The notes: generated by a model from the letters alone, not told the origin. 64,000 nucleotides of DNA from Deinococcus aquiradiocola (GCF_014646915.1 NZ_BMOE01000011.1:1-64000); one strand, 5' to 3'. Counted from the first letter of the stretch, positions 18,685 through 27,911 are shown. Numbers and translations: made by a program.

Positions 18685-20049
18685 ATGAGCCGCCCTGTGA
18701 GAAGACCCCTGCTGTCCCGCGTCACGCCGCCCCAGCTCATCGCGCTGTCGTTCGCGCTGGCCATCCTGATCGGCGGGGCGCTCCTGAGCCTGCCGGGCAT
18801 GGTGCGGCCCGGTCAGGCGCTCGGGCCGCTGGACGCGCTGTTCATGGCCACGAGCGCCCTGTGCGTGACGGGCCTGTCGGTGGTGGACCTGCCGCGCACC
18901 CTGACGCTCACCGGGCAGTGCGTGCTGCTGCTGCTCATTCAGCTGGGCGGGCTGGGCATCGTGACGCTCGGGACGCTGTTCGCGCTGCTGGCGCGGCGGC
19001 GCATCGCGTTCTCGCAGCGGGTGCTGCTCGCGCAGCAGATCAGTGCCCTGAACGTGGGCGGCGTGCTGGGCCTGCTGCGCAGCATCCTGCTGTACACGGC
19101 CGTGATCGAGGCGAGCGGAACGGCGCTGCTGGCGCTGCGGTTCGTGCCGGAGTTCGGGTGGGGGCAGGGCCTGTACTACAGCGTGTATCACGCCGTCATG
19201 GCGTTCAACAACGCGGGCTTCACGCTGCTGCCGCAGGGGCTCACGCCGTACGTGGCGGACCCGCTGGTGAGCGTGGTGGTGCCGGTGCTGGTGATCCTGG
19301 GCGGGACGGGGTTCCTGGTGCAGGCGAACATCCTGGGTCACCTGCGGGACCGGCGGCGGCAGCATCTGCTGGTGCACAGCCGCATCGTGCTGAGCGTCAT
19401 GGCGGTGCTGCTGGTGGGCGGGACGGCGCTGTTCGCGCTGCTGGAGTGGAGCAATCCGCGAACGCTGGGGCCGCTCGGGGTGGGCGCGAAAGTACTCGCG
19501 AGCTTCTTTCACAGCGTGTCGCCGCGCACGGCGGGCTTCAACACCCTGGATTACGAGCTGATGCGGCCCGCGACGCTGTTCCTGACGATCCTCCTGATGT
19601 TCATCGGCGCGAACCCCGGCTCGACGGGCGGCGGCATCAAGACGAGCACGGCCTTCGTGATGCTGGGCAGCGCGTGGAACATGGTGCGCGGGCGCGGCGA
19701 GCTGATCGCGTTCCGGCGGCGGCTGGATCAGGAGACGGTGCTGCGCGCGCTGAGCGTGACGCTGCTGTCGACCGTGATCGTGGGCGTGGCCCTGATGCTG
19801 ATGCTGGCCCTGAACAGCGACCCGCGCCTGGATTTCCTGCACCTGACCTTCGAGACGGTGAGCGCCTTCGCGACGGCGGGACTGTCCATGAACGCCACGC
19901 CCGACACGAACGCCGCGCAGCGCGTGCTGCTGCTGCTGCTCATGTACGTGGGGCGCATCGGGCCGCTCACGTTCGCGGTGGCGTTCAACAGCAGCGTCCG
20001 CGTGCGCGACGTGAACTACCCGCCGGAACGCGACATCCTGGTCGGCTGA
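18685..20049 (+). CDS. TrkH/KtrB-family potassium uptake membrane subunit
   Basis: The 454-aa integral membrane protein is the ion-conducting subunit of a Trk/Ktr potassium transporter. The four pore-loop repeats of the family are visible: the first in MATSALCVTGLSVVD (TxxCVTGLS) near residue 55, then AFNNAGFTLLP near 173, SPRTAGFNTLDY near 280 and SAFATAGLSM near 393; FIGANPGSTGGGIKTST follows the third. Length and about ten helices fit. The regulatory RCK subunit is encoded next, at 20132, after an 82-base gap. It may depend on K+ limitation or osmotic state as in other bacteria, but no operator is visible. Confidence 0.94.
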   Translation: MSRPVRRPLLSRVTPPQLIALSFALAILIGGALLSLPGMVRPGQALGPLDALFMATSALCVTGLSVVDLPRTLTLTGQCVLLLLIQLGGLGIVTLGTLFALLARRRIAFSQRVLLAQQISALNVGGVLGLLRSILLYTAVIEASGTALLALRFVPEFGWGQGLYYSVYHAVMAFNNAGFTLLPQGLTPYVADPLVSVVVPVLVILGGTGFLVQANILGHLRDRRRQHLLVHSRIVLSVMAVLLVGGTALFALLEWSNPRTLGPLGVGAKVLASFFHSVSPRTAGFNTLDYELMRPATLFLTILLMFIGANPGSTGGGIKTSTAFVMLGSAWNMVRGRGELIAFRRRLDQETVLRALSVTLLSTVIVGVALMLMLALNSDPRLDFLHLTFETVSAFATAGLSMNATPDTNAAQRVLLLLLMYVGRIGPLTFAVAFNSSVRVRDVNYPPERDILVG

Positions 20050-20117
20050 GGGCCTCTCCCCTCCCCCGCTCACCGGGCGGGCCGGGCGTCCCTGTTGATC
20101 CGGGCTGCGGCGCGACA

Positions 20118-20123
20118 TACCCT
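20118..20123 (+). promoter_or_regulatory. -10 box TACCCT of the TrkA-type gene
   Basis: TACCCT ends 8 bases before ATG 20132, suggesting that the regulatory subunit can be transcribed separately from trkH, with almost no leader. Confidence 0.45.
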
Positions 20124-20131
20124 GGAGCCGA

Positions 20132-20791
20132 ATGAAGAGCAAACAATGTCTGGTGATCGGTCTGGGCCGCTTCGGGACGGCGGTCGCCACGACCCTCTAC
20201 GAGATGGGTCACGAGGTCGTGGCGGTCGACACCAACGAGGACAACGTCGAGAACGTCACGAACCTCGTCACGCACGCGGCCGTGCTGGACGCGACCGAGG
20301 AGCGCGCCCTGAAGGCCATCGGGGTGGCGGACTTCGACGTGGTGGTGGTGGGCATCGGGACGGACGTGCAGGCGGCCATCCTGGCGACCATGAACGCCAA
20401 GAGTCTCGGTGCGCCGTACGTGGTCACCAAGGCGATCGACGAGATGGCGCGCCGCGTGCTGGAACGCATCGGGGCGGACCTCGTGATCCGGCCGGAGCAC
20501 GACAGCGGCGTGCGGATCGCGCGGCAGATCGCCACGCCGAACCTGGTGGACACGCTCGACCTGGGCAGCGATCACGCGATCGTGGAGCTGGAAGCGAACG
20601 AACGCATTCGCGGCAACCTGCGCGACGTGAACCTCACGGGCCGGTTCGGGGTGCAGGTGATCGCCATCAAGCGCGGCGGGAAGGTGGAGATCTCGCCGCG
20701 TGCCGAGGAGGAACTGCGCGCGCACGACAAGCTGGTCGTGATCGGTCTGGCGCACGCCATCGACGATCTGCGCCGGTACCTGGGCGGCTGA
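20132..20791 (+). CDS. TrkA/KtrA-family potassium transport regulator (RCK)
   Basis: A 219-aa cytosolic RCK protein that gates the TrkH/KtrB channel at 18685. The RCK_N Rossmann domain (1-135) has CLVIGLGRFGTAVATTL (GxGxxG), the acidic end of strand 2 in VVAVDTNEDNVE and HAAVLDATEE; the RCK_C domain covers about 140-219. One domain pair and this length match KtrA rather than the duplicated E. coli TrkA. It probably binds NAD(H) or ATP/ADP and forms an octameric ring, as the family does. A strong terminator follows. Confidence 0.94.
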   Translation: MKSKQCLVIGLGRFGTAVATTLYEMGHEVVAVDTNEDNVENVTNLVTHAAVLDATEERALKAIGVADFDVVVVGIGTDVQAAILATMNAKSLGAPYVVTKAIDEMARRVLERIGADLVIRPEHDSGVRIARQIATPNLVDTLDLGSDHAIVELEANERIRGNLRDVNLTGRFGVQVIAIKRGGKVEISPRAEEELRAHDKLVVIGLAHAIDDLRRYLGG

Positions 20792-20806
20792 CGGGCGCGG
20801 CGGGCG

Positions 20807-20830
20807 GCCCGGCCCTCCGGGCGTGTTTTT
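20807..20830 (+). terminator. Intrinsic terminator after the potassium transport genes
   Basis: GCCCGG (20807-20812) and CCGGGC (20817-20822) form a 6-bp stem with a CCCT loop, followed by GTGTTTTT. This is one of the few hairpins here with a true U-run. Confidence 0.8.
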
Positions 20831-20875
20831 AAGCCCGGTTCAAATTTAGACTCGGCTGCGCTATACCTGAGGGAT

Positions 20876-21478
20876 ATGGAATCAGCATCGCTGCGAGAGC
20901 GGCAGAAAGAGCGTCGTCGCGCCCGCATCTACGGCGTTGCCATCGAACTGTTCAAGCAGGGCGGCTTTCAGACGACGACCGCCACCGACATCGCCAAGGC
21001 GAGCAACGTCTCGCGCGGTACCTTCTTCAATTACTACCCCTACAAGGAGGCGGTGCTGCTCGACTACGGCAGCGCCGTGGTGGAGGAACTGCGCGCGCTC
21101 GCCGAGTCGCGCCTCGCGGAGGGCACGCCGCCCGCCACAGTGCTGCAGGAAGTCTGGATGCGCCTCGCGGAGCAGAACGAGCACGAGCGCGACCTGATCC
21201 CGCCGCTCGCGTACGAGGTGCTGAATCCCGACCCGGAACGCGCCCGGATCGCGTATCAGGCCCTGCCGCTCGGAAAGGTCATCGAGATGATCCTGCGCCC
21301 CATGCAGCAGGCCGGACAGCTGCGCAGCGACCTGAGCCTGAGCCGCATGAGCAACCTGATCGCGGATACGTACCTGATGATCGCGCTGCGCTGGAGCGCC
21401 TACGGCGGCGGCCGGTCCCTGCAGGAGGAGATGCGGCTCACGCTGAGCTTCCTGATGGACGGCGTGATGCGCCGCTGA
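20876..21478 (+). CDS. TetR-family transcriptional regulator
   Basis: The 200-aa protein has an N-terminal TetR DNA-binding domain: RRARIYGVAIELFKQGGFQTTTATDIAKASNVSRGTFFNYYPYKEAVLLDY, where the helix-turn-helix and the FFNYY-K end are typical. Residues 75-200 are the variable helical ligand-binding domain with no recognisable ligand. A TATACC box (20862-20867) stands 8 bases before ATG 20876. It is alone between the potassium genes and the ATP-cone kinase, 96 bases before the latter, so a target cannot be named from context; the palindrome before fabH at 62961 is TetR-like but there is no direct link. Confidence 0.9.
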   Translation: MESASLRERQKERRRARIYGVAIELFKQGGFQTTTATDIAKASNVSRGTFFNYYPYKEAVLLDYGSAVVEELRALAESRLAEGTPPATVLQEVWMRLAEQNEHERDLIPPLAYEVLNPDPERARIAYQALPLGKVIEMILRPMQQAGQLRSDLSLSRMSNLIADTYLMIALRWSAYGGGRSLQEEMRLTLSFLMDGVMRR

Positions 21479-21559
21479 CCGCACCCTGCCGCACCGAATG
21501 TCCGGACGCCTGCGGCACGCGCACCGTACAATGCCGTGACCCCGTGACCTGCACGGGCC

Positions 21560-21570
21560 GGAGGAGGGAG
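21560..21570 (+). promoter_or_regulatory. Strong ribosome binding site setting a TTG start
   Basis: GGAGGAGGGAG ends 4 bases before TTG 21575. No ATG or GTG in this frame lies at a suitable distance, so the rare TTG is taken as the start of the ATP-cone kinase. Confidence 0.7.
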
Positions 21571-21574
21571 ACGG

Positions 21575-23071
21575 TTGATCGAGGGTGAACTGTACATCGG
21601 GAACGCCGAGCAGCACTGGCCGTTCTCGCGGGGACTGGTGGTGGAATCCCTGCTGAACGCCGGAGCGAACCCGGCGGCGGCCGTCACGGTGGCCCGCAGC
21701 GTCGAGCAGGCCCTGCACGTCAGCGACGCGCACTACACCAGCGCCGACGAGCTCAAGACCCTGATGACCCGGTTCAGCCGTCAGCTGCTGCCGCCGGACG
21801 TGACGCGCGAGGTGGAACGGCAGGTGGCGGCCTTTCAGGACATCATCGTGCAGACGCAGAAGCGTGAACTGCCGTTCTCGCGCGGCGTGCTGGCCCGCAG
21901 CCTGGAGGACCTGGGTCTCGCGCCGCGCGAGGCTTACTCCGTGGCGAGTCAGGTGGACCTGTGGCTGCGCCGTGACGGCGTGCAGCGCATCTCCGCCGAC
22001 GAGATCGACGACCTGACCGAACGCATTCTCGGCGAGCAGTACGGCAACCAGATGCGCCTCACGTACCGCTTCCTGCGCTACAACCGCGGGCGGCTCGGCG
22101 TGTTCACCAGCGAGAGCACCCTGCCGACCCCCTTCTCGAAAGGCATCCTGGTGCAGTCGCTGCTGGCGGCGGGCGTGCCGCCCGACTACGCCCGCAAGGT
22201 GGCGCGCAGCACGCAGCGGCAGCTGCGCGGCGCGGACGACCGCGTGGTGGACCGCGCGCAGATCCGCGAGAAGGTCGAGGAACTCCTGCGCGGCGAGGTC
22301 GGCCCGGAGGTCGCGGCCCGCTACCGTCTGCTGCGCGTGATCCGCAAACCGCCCCGCCCGCTCGTGGTGCTGCTGGGCGGCGTGAGCGGCACCGGCAAGA
22401 GCCTGCTCGCGTCCGAGATCGCGTACCGGCTCGGCATCTCGCGCATCGTGTCTACCGACTCGATCCGCGAGGTGATGCGTGCCATGGTGAGCCCGGCCCT
22501 CATCCCGACGCTGCACGCCAGCACCTTCAACGCCTGGGAGGCCCTCGTGCCGCCCGAGCAGGACTCCCCCGAGCACCCCAGCGAACGGCAGCTGCTGGCA
22601 GGCTTCCGTGAACAGGTGCAGCAGGTGAGCGTGGGCCTGGGCGCCGTCGTGCGCCGCAGCCTCGCGGAGGGCGTGAGCATGGTGCTGGAGGGCGTGCACC
22701 TCGTGCCCGGCTACCTGCCGACCGAGGAGTTCGGCGCGGCCATCGTCGTGCCGCTCCTCATCACGCTGCCGAGCGACGACGAGCACCGCAGCCACTTCGA
22801 GTCGCGCGCCCTGGAGAGCCGTCAGCAGCGGCCCCGCACGCGCTACATGAAGTACTTCGACGAGATCCGCGCCATGCAGGGCTACCTGGAACGCCTCGCG
22901 GAACAGCTGAACGTGCCGCGCCTGGACGGCCTGAGCCTCGACGAGTCCGCCGACCGCGCGGTCGGACTGGTGTTGCAGCGCGTCCTGGCGGAACTGTCCG
23001 CGCAGGAACGCGCCGACCTGCTCGGGAACGCCGAGGCGAGCGCCGTGGCCGCGAGGCAGGAGAACGAGTAG
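21575..23071 (+). CDS. P-loop kinase with three ATP-cone repeats (2-phosphoglycerate kinase-like)
   Basis: The 498-aa protein carries three ATP-cone-like units with a shared PFS[RK]G core: about 15-47 (WPFSRGLVVESLLNAG), 99-131 (LPFSRGVLARSLEDLG) and 185-217 (TPFSKGILVQSLLAAG). They are followed by a P-loop kinase domain with Walker A LLGGVSGTGKS at about 267-276 and later RIVSTDSIREVMR and VLEGVHLVPGY. This layout resembles archaeal-type 2-phosphoglycerate kinases, which make 2,3-diphosphoglycerate, but three cones are unusual. The start is TTG 21575, decided by the strong GGAGGAGGGAG 5-15 bases upstream. Substrate is unproven. Confidence 0.8.
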   Translation: MIEGELYIGNAEQHWPFSRGLVVESLLNAGANPAAAVTVARSVEQALHVSDAHYTSADELKTLMTRFSRQLLPPDVTREVERQVAAFQDIIVQTQKRELPFSRGVLARSLEDLGLAPREAYSVASQVDLWLRRDGVQRISADEIDDLTERILGEQYGNQMRLTYRFLRYNRGRLGVFTSESTLPTPFSKGILVQSLLAAGVPPDYARKVARSTQRQLRGADDRVVDRAQIREKVEELLRGEVGPEVAARYRLLRVIRKPPRPLVVLLGGVSGTGKSLLASEIAYRLGISRIVSTDSIREVMRAMVSPALIPTLHASTFNAWEALVPPEQDSPEHPSERQLLAGFREQVQQVSVGLGAVVRRSLAEGVSMVLEGVHLVPGYLPTEEFGAAIVVPLLITLPSDDEHRSHFESRALESRQQRPRTRYMKYFDEIRAMQGYLERLAEQLNVPRLDGLSLDESADRAVGLVLQRVLAELSAQERADLLGNAEASAVAARQENE

Positions 23072-23123
23072 GACGGGTCGTCCGGACGCCGGTTCGTCCG
23101 TGCCGCACCGTCCGGTACGAAAG

Positions 23124-23162
23124 CCGGGAGTCGGCACGGAACTGGTCCGTGCCGACTCCCGG
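23124..23162. terminator. Bidirectional terminator, 17-bp perfect stem
   Basis: The arm at 23124-23140 (CCGGGAGTCGGCACGGA) is the exact reverse complement of 23146-23162 with a 5-base loop. It lies between the kinase stop (23071) and the receiver stop (23189), which converge, so it can serve both strands. Confidence 0.75.
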
Positions 23163-23188
23163 GGTGTGCCGCCGCGAAGGGGTGAGGT

Positions 23189-23641
23189 TCAGGTTCCGGC
23201 GGGCACCTGCGGGAGGCGCACGACCGAGAACCAGAAGTCCTCGAAGGTGCGGATGACCGAGAAGAAGTTGTCCATGCTGATCGGCTTGACGATGTACGCG
23301 TTCGCGAAGCTCTCGTAGCTGCGCAGCACGTCCGTCTCGGCGTCCGAGGTGGTCAGCATGATGACCGGCAGGGTCCGCAGGTCCGGGTCTTCACGGATGG
23401 CCTTCAGGGTGCTGAGTCCGTCGAGGCGCGGCATGTTGATGTCGAGCATCACGAGGTCCGGGCGGGGCCGGTCCGCGTACTGACCCTCGCGGCGCAGGTA
23501 CGCGAGGGCGTCCACGCCGTTCTCGGTCACGTCGAGGTGCACGGCCAGACGGCCCTGGTCGAAGGCTTCACGGACGAGGAACACGTCCATGTCGTTGTCC
23601 TCGGCCATCAGGATGCGGATTGTTTTCAGGTTCTGTGGCAT
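23189..23641 (-). CDS. Single-domain response regulator (receiver only)
   Basis: A 150-aa CheY-like receiver of the Rcp1 type. It has the acidic pair in ILMAEDNDMDVFLV, the phospho-acceptor Asp in LVMLDINMPRLDG near residue 67, Thr in PVIMLTTSD and Lys in YIVKPIS. The 8-10 residue insertion around RREGQYADRPRPD is typical of receivers paired with phytochrome-like kinases. There is no output domain, so it acts through protein contacts or a phosphorelay. It lies 77 bases downstream of the histidine kinase gene on the same strand, its likely partner. Confidence 0.93.
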   Translation of the reverse strand: MPQNLKTIRILMAEDNDMDVFLVREAFDQGRLAVHLDVTENGVDALAYLRREGQYADRPRPDLVMLDINMPRLDGLSTLKAIREDPDLRTLPVIMLTTSDAETDVLRSYESFANAYIVKPISMDNFFSVIRTFEDFWFSVVRLPQVPAGT

Positions 23642-23718
23642 GGGGTCAGGGGTGAAGCGTTCGCAGCGCGCCGGGGTGGCCGTGCGGGGGACGTGAGGGG
23701 CCTCCCGGTCCAGGCCCT

Positions 23719-25638
23719 TCAGGGGGTGCCGGGCCGGGGCCGGTCCAGCGGTGCGCTGTCTTCCGGGCTGCCGTCCAGTCTAGCGGCAGGCAGGGTGAAG
23801 TGAAAGCGGCATCCCATCCCTTCCTGCGACTCCAGCCAGATGCGTCCCCCGTGCAGTTCCACGATCCGGCGGCAGATGGCGAGGCCCAGTCCGTTGCCCT
23901 GGTAGCGGGCGCGGCCGTGCAGGCGCTGGAAGATCACGAACACCTGCTCCTGGTACTCCGGCGCGATCCCGATGCCGTTGTCCTCGACCGTGAAGCGCAC
24001 GAAGTCGCCCTGCGGTTCGGCGTGCACGTTCAGGTGGAGCGTCAGGTCGTCACGGCAGAATTTCAGGGCGTTCTGCATCAGGTTGAAGAGCAGCTGCGTG
24101 ATGAGGCTCTCACGGCCCAGCACGGGCGGCAGGGGGGCGACCGTCACGTGGGCGGCGCAGCGTCCCACCTCTTCCTCCAGCGTGGCGAGGACGGCGTGCG
24201 TGACGTGGGTCATGTCGACGGGCGCGAACTCCAGCTGCTCGGCGCGGACCTTCGCGAAGCTCAGCAGGTCCTGAATGAGGCGCTTGAGGCGTTCGGCGCC
24301 CTCGATGACGTTGCGGGCGTAGAACTGTCCGCGTTCGTCGAGGCGGTCGCCCTGCGTGGCGAGGAGCAGGCCCGCGAAGCTCGCGATGGTCCGCAGCGGT
24401 TCCTGCAGGTCGTGGGACGCCACGAAGGCGTAGTGTTCGAGGTCGGTGTTGGAGCGCGTGAGGTTGACGTTGCTGGCCTCCAGCGCGTGCCGGGACAGCT
24501 GCAGCGGCGTGACGTCCGTGAGGAGCAGCAGCGTACCGCGTTCCTGCTCGTCGCGCTGCAGCAGGAACCAGCGCGGGCCGTCCGGGGTAGGGAGTTCCTG
24601 CGGCTCGTCCGGCAGGGTGTCGCCGTGCAGGTACAGCTGCGCGAGTTCCGGCCAGAGGTCCTGCAGGCGCGTGCCCTGCGGGGGCTGGTCGTGCAGGTGC
24701 AGTGCCTGCAGGCCCGCGCGGTTGATGCGCGTGACGCTGCCGTACTCGTCCAGCACCCACAGCTGGGAGGTCATGGTGTTCAGTACGCCGTCCAGGGTGA
24801 GGCCGGTACGGCGGCGTTCCTCGCGCTCGCGGGCCAGTTCGCCCTGCACGGCGCTCACGCGGGTGTCCACGCTGGCGCGGGCCTCGACGCTCTCCTGCCA
24901 GCGCAGCCAGGCGGGCAGCGCGTCCGGCTGCGTCACGTGGCGCAGGCCGTCACGGATCTCGGTGGCGAGGCGAATCAGCACCCACAGATTCAGCGCCAGG
25001 GCCAGCAGCGACAGCAGGGTCAGGAGCGGCAGCCAGCGCCCGGCGAGGCCCGCAATCTGGCCCTGAATGCCGTTCACCTGCGCGTGCCCGGCCTCCTCGA
25101 CCACGTCGAGCTGCACGCGGATGTCGTCCACGAGGCGCTTGCCGAGTCGGGCGAGCTCCAGGTCGCGGCGGGCGCCCGGGCCGCGCGTGAGGACCGGCCC
25201 GGCGTACGTCTGCCGCCACTGCACGATCAGCACCTCGGCTTCGGTCGCGGCGCGGTTCACGCGCGTCATCCCGGTCGCCTGCGCCGCCTCCCGGAAGGCC
25301 TGCAGGTGCGGGCCGAGCGTGCCGATCACGTGGTCATACGGCTGCAGGAATTCCGGTGAGCCGGTCAGGGCGTAGCCGCGCAGTCCGGTCTCCATGTCGA
25401 GCACGTCGGCGCGCAGGCGTTCGGTGGCGTTCAGGTTGCTGGAGGCGCGCTGCAGGTTCAGGGCGTGGGAACGCAGCAGCAGCAGCACGCTCAGCAGCGC
25501 GAGCAGCACGAGTGCGAGCGCCACCCAGGCGGGCACCATGCGCGCCATGACATGAACGATCACGCTTCTCGGCCGGGTGGGGGCCGGGACGGGTTGCGTG
25601 TTGTCCGGGGACGGGCGCGCGAAGGGACGTTCAGTCAT
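23719..25638 (-). CDS. CHASE3-domain sensor histidine kinase
   Basis: The 639-aa kinase has a membrane helix near residues 36-57, a periplasmic CHASE3 domain (ERLRADVLDMETGLRGYALTG) to about 195, a second helix near 200-222, a PAS-like region with a TLDGVLNTMTSQLWVLDEYGSVTRIN start near 278, and the kinase core: H-box ASHDLQEPLRTIASFAG near 407 and ATPase motifs NLMQNALKFCR, VEDNGIGIAPE and GNGLGLAICRRIVELHGG. The H-box is of the phytochrome/Cph1 class, matching the Rcp1-type receiver downstream. CHASE3 ligands are unknown. Its start overlaps the small upstream gene by 8 bases, so translation may be coupled. Confidence 0.93.
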   Translation of the reverse strand: MTERPFARPSPDNTQPVPAPTRPRSVIVHVMARMVPAWVALALVLLALLSVLLLLRSHALNLQRASSNLNATERLRADVLDMETGLRGYALTGSPEFLQPYDHVIGTLGPHLQAFREAAQATGMTRVNRAATEAEVLIVQWRQTYAGPVLTRGPGARRDLELARLGKRLVDDIRVQLDVVEEAGHAQVNGIQGQIAGLAGRWLPLLTLLSLLALALNLWVLIRLATEIRDGLRHVTQPDALPAWLRWQESVEARASVDTRVSAVQGELAREREERRRTGLTLDGVLNTMTSQLWVLDEYGSVTRINRAGLQALHLHDQPPQGTRLQDLWPELAQLYLHGDTLPDEPQELPTPDGPRWFLLQRDEQERGTLLLLTDVTPLQLSRHALEASNVNLTRSNTDLEHYAFVASHDLQEPLRTIASFAGLLLATQGDRLDERGQFYARNVIEGAERLKRLIQDLLSFAKVRAEQLEFAPVDMTHVTHAVLATLEEEVGRCAAHVTVAPLPPVLGRESLITQLLFNLMQNALKFCRDDLTLHLNVHAEPQGDFVRFTVEDNGIGIAPEYQEQVFVIFQRLHGRARYQGNGLGLAICRRIVELHGGRIWLESQEGMGCRFHFTLPAARLDGSPEDSAPLDRPRPGTP

Positions 25639-25816
25639 CGGTTGTCACTGCTTCGCTCACGTGCCACGTCTGCCCCCCGGCCTCCAGCCACACCTCGTCT
25701 GTCCTGTTCCTGCCGTCGTCGTGTTCACCGTGTGACTGCACCCGCGGTGACGCTCTCCCCTGTCGGCCTGTGCTGGCGCGGTACTGGAAGTGTAGCGTAG
25801 CCTCCAGTGAAGACAT
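25631..25816 (-). CDS. Small hypothetical protein upstream of the kinase
   Basis: A 61-aa reading (MSSLEATLHFQYRAST ... TWHVSEAVTTDD) that ends inside the first codons of the kinase gene. It is hydrophilic, with no signal or membrane segment. Support for coding: the 8-base overlap with the kinase, a GATAGT box 5 bases before ATG 25816 in the leaderless position used by other genes here, and an ordered C-terminal part (VWLEAGGQTWHVSEAV). It could instead be leader sequence of the kinase message. No function recognised. Confidence 0.45.
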   Translation of the reverse strand: MSSLEATLHFQYRASTGRQGRASPRVQSHGEHDDGRNRTDEVWLEAGGQTWHVSEAVTTDD

Positions 25817-25880
25817 GGTGAACTATCCTCCAGGGCCTCCACATGCGGCCACATCAGCGGGTACAGGACCTGCACGCGAA

Positions 25881-25908
25881 CCGGGCCGCCCCTTTCGGAA
25901 CGGCCCGG
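25881..25908 (-). terminator. Hairpin after the sugar ABC operon
   Basis: CCGGGCCG (25881-25888) pairs with CGGCCCGG (25901-25908) and the inner CCCC/GGAA side can extend the fold. It lies 21 bases past the stop of the last permease gene (25930). There is no clear U-run. Confidence 0.5.
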
Positions 25909-25929
25909 CACGGAGCGGGACGGGGCGGC

Positions 25930-26805
25930 TCAGCCCTTGACGCTGCCCGCCAGCAGGCCGCGCACGAAGTACCGGCCCAGCACGATGTACACGAGCAGGG
26001 TGGGGATGGCCGCCAGGATCGCGCCCGCCATCGGCAGGTTCCAGCTGACCGCCTGACCGCCCGCGAGCTGCGCGAGCGCGTACGTGACGGGCTGGCTGCT
26101 GGTGCTCGTGAGGGTCGCGGCGAACAGGAACTCGTTCCAGACCTGCGTGAACTGCCAGATCACCACGACCACGAAGCCGGGAATGCTGATCGGGAAGATG
26201 ACCTTGCCGTAGATGCTCCAGAAGCCCGCGCCGTCGATGGTGGCCGCCTCGATCAGGGCGTCCGGCACGTCGGCGTAGAAGTTCCGGAAGATCAGGGTGG
26301 TGATCGGGATGCCGTACACGACGTGCGCGAGCACCAGCGCCCAGATGCTGCCGTACAGGCCGAGGGACTTCACGAACTGGAAGAGCGGGATCAGCACCGA
26401 CTGGTACGGGATGAACATCCCGAACAGCATCAGCGCGAAGAGGGTGTTCGCGCCCCGGAACTTCCACTTGCTGAGCGCGTAGCCGTTCAGGCTGCCGAGC
26501 AGCGCGCTGAGGGTGGTGGCGGTCACGGCGAGGAACAGGCTGTTGCCCATGTTCCCGCCGACCTTCGCCCACGCGTCGCTGAAGCTCGACCAGTTCAGGC
26601 CCTTCGGGAGCTGCCAGGTGGTGGCGAGGTTGATGGCGTCCGGCGTCTTGAAGGCCGTCACGATCAGCAGGTACACGGGCAGCAGGAAGAACAGCGACGC
26701 GACGAGCAGACCGGCGTACATCAGGATGCGGCCGGGCTTGAGGGCGGGCCGGGCGGGCGGCAGGGTCGTTTCGGACTTGCTGAGCGAGATGGGGGTGGTG
26801 GTCAT
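25930..26805 (-). CDS. Carbohydrate ABC transporter permease, MalG type
   Basis: A 291-aa inner-membrane subunit with six helices and the EAA loop [24 protein letters not shown] near residues 201-224 that docks the ATPase. Together with the MalF-type subunit it forms the channel of an oligosaccharide importer. ATG 26805 overlaps the MalF stop by one base (TGATG), so translation is coupled. Longer upstream readings lie inside the MalF gene and were not used. No ATP-binding gene follows; the ATPase is probably a shared MsmX/UgpC-type protein encoded elsewhere. Confidence 0.94.
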   Translation of the reverse strand: MTTTPISLSKSETTLPPARPALKPGRILMYAGLLVASLFFLLPVYLLIVTAFKTPDAINLATTWQLPKGLNWSSFSDAWAKVGGNMGNSLFLAVTATTLSALLGSLNGYALSKWKFRGANTLFALMLFGMFIPYQSVLIPLFQFVKSLGLYGSIWALVLAHVVYGIPITTLIFRNFYADVPDALIEAATIDGAGFWSIYGKVIFPISIPGFVVVVIWQFTQVWNEFLFAATLTSTSSQPVTYALAQLAGGQAVSWNLPMAGAILAAIPTLLVYIVLGRYFVRGLLAGSVKG

Positions 26806-27911
26806 CAGCGGGCCTCCTCGGTCTTGAACTGGCTCGCCAGGTACGGAACGATGATCACGGCGACGAGCAGCAGCAGCACCGTCCCGATGGCCGCGCCGAC
26901 CGCGAAGGCGTTCTGGCGGAAGGACGTGATGTACATCAGCAGGGCGGGTACGTCCGTGGCGGCGTTGTCGGGGCCGGTCATGGCGAACACCAGGTCGAAG
27001 ATCTTCAGGCTGATGTGGCCGAGCACGATCATGGCGGACAGCGTGATCGGGGCGAGCAGCGGGAAGATGACGTGACGGTACGTGTCCCACTCGCCGGCGC
27101 CGTCCACGCGGGCCGCCTCGCGGATCTCTTCGGGAATGCCGCGCAGGCCCGCGAGGTACAGCGCCATGGTGTAGCCGCTCATCTGCCACACGGCGGCGAT
27201 GATGATGCCGATGAAGGCAAGGTTGAAGCCGTGCAGTTCGGGGGCGGGCAGCAGCTTGACGTTCGGGCCGACGAACAGCGCCCACACGAGCAGCAGGGCC
27301 GCACAGCCGGCCGCGACGAGCGTGCGGGTGCGCTGACCGGCCCGCATCGCCTGGAACGCCACGACGCCCAGCACGACGGCGACCACGGCGGCCGTGATGA
27401 GCGGGATCTTGTTCCAGTCGAAGGACAGGATGCTGCCGCGGCTGGTGAGCCATTCGCTCTTGGCGGGGTCGAGGTGCAGCAGCTGGTTCAGGCCGCCCTG
27501 CGGCTGCAGCATCCAGCGCCAGATGGTGCCGGTCACGATGAAGGACAGGCTCATGGGGAACAGGAAGATGGTGCGCCACAGGCCCTCGCCGCGCGGGTTG
27601 CGGTCGAGCATCAGGGCGAGCGTGAGGCCCAGCCCGAGGCAGCCGGCGATGAAGAACACCGTGAAGAACAGGGTGCTGATCATGTCCTGCCGGAAACGGA
27701 CGTTCAGGCCGCCGGTGAAGAGGTCGGTGTAGTTCTGCAGCCCGATGAATTTGATGACGGGCGTGAGGCTCATCGCCTGAACGGGGTCGTTGCCCCAGTC
27801 GGTGAGGCTGGTGTAGCCGGTGCGGGCAATGAAGCCGTACACGAAAATGGCGAGCAAAATGATCGACGGGGCCAGCACGATCTTGGACCAGAGGCGATCG
27901 GTGTTCTTCAT
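26805..27911 (-). CDS. Carbohydrate ABC transporter permease, MalF type
   Basis: The 368-aa subunit has a first helix ([19 protein letters not shown]) and further helices typical of CUT1 permeases, with the EAA loop [24 protein letters not shown] near residue 268. An extra pair of hydrophobic segments (about 173-220) makes it longer than the usual 290-310 aa, as in MalF-like subunits with an enlarged loop. It lies 211 bases after the binding-protein gene, with a hairpin between, and overlaps the MalG-type gene by one base. Substrate is an unidentified sugar. Confidence 0.93.
   Translation of the reverse strand: MKNTDRLWSKIVLAPSIILLAIFVYGFIARTGYTSLTDWGNDPVQAMSLTPVIKFIGLQNYTDLFTGGLNVRFRQDMISTLFFTVFFIAGCLGLGLTLALMLDRNPRGEGLWRTIFLFPMSLSFIVTGTIWRWMLQPQGGLNQLLHLDPAKSEWLTSRGSILSFDWNKIPLITAAVVAVVLGVVAFQAMRAGQRTRTLVAAGCAALLLVWALFVGPNVKLLPAPELHGFNLAFIGIIIAAVWQMSGYTMALYLAGLRGIPEEIREAARVDGAGEWDTYRHVIFPLLAPITLSAMIVLGHISLKIFDLVFAMTGPDNAATDVPALLMYITSFRQNAFAVGAAIGTVLLLLVAVIIVPYLASQFKTEEAR

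Noticed and set aside
18679..20190. A 503-codon minus-strand reading opposite trkH
   Set aside because: Gln/His/Arg-rich shadow of trkH codons; no promoter or start signal.
20882..23137. A 751-codon minus-strand reading opposite the TetR and ATP-cone genes
   Set aside because: It spans two confidently assigned plus-strand genes and has no motif.
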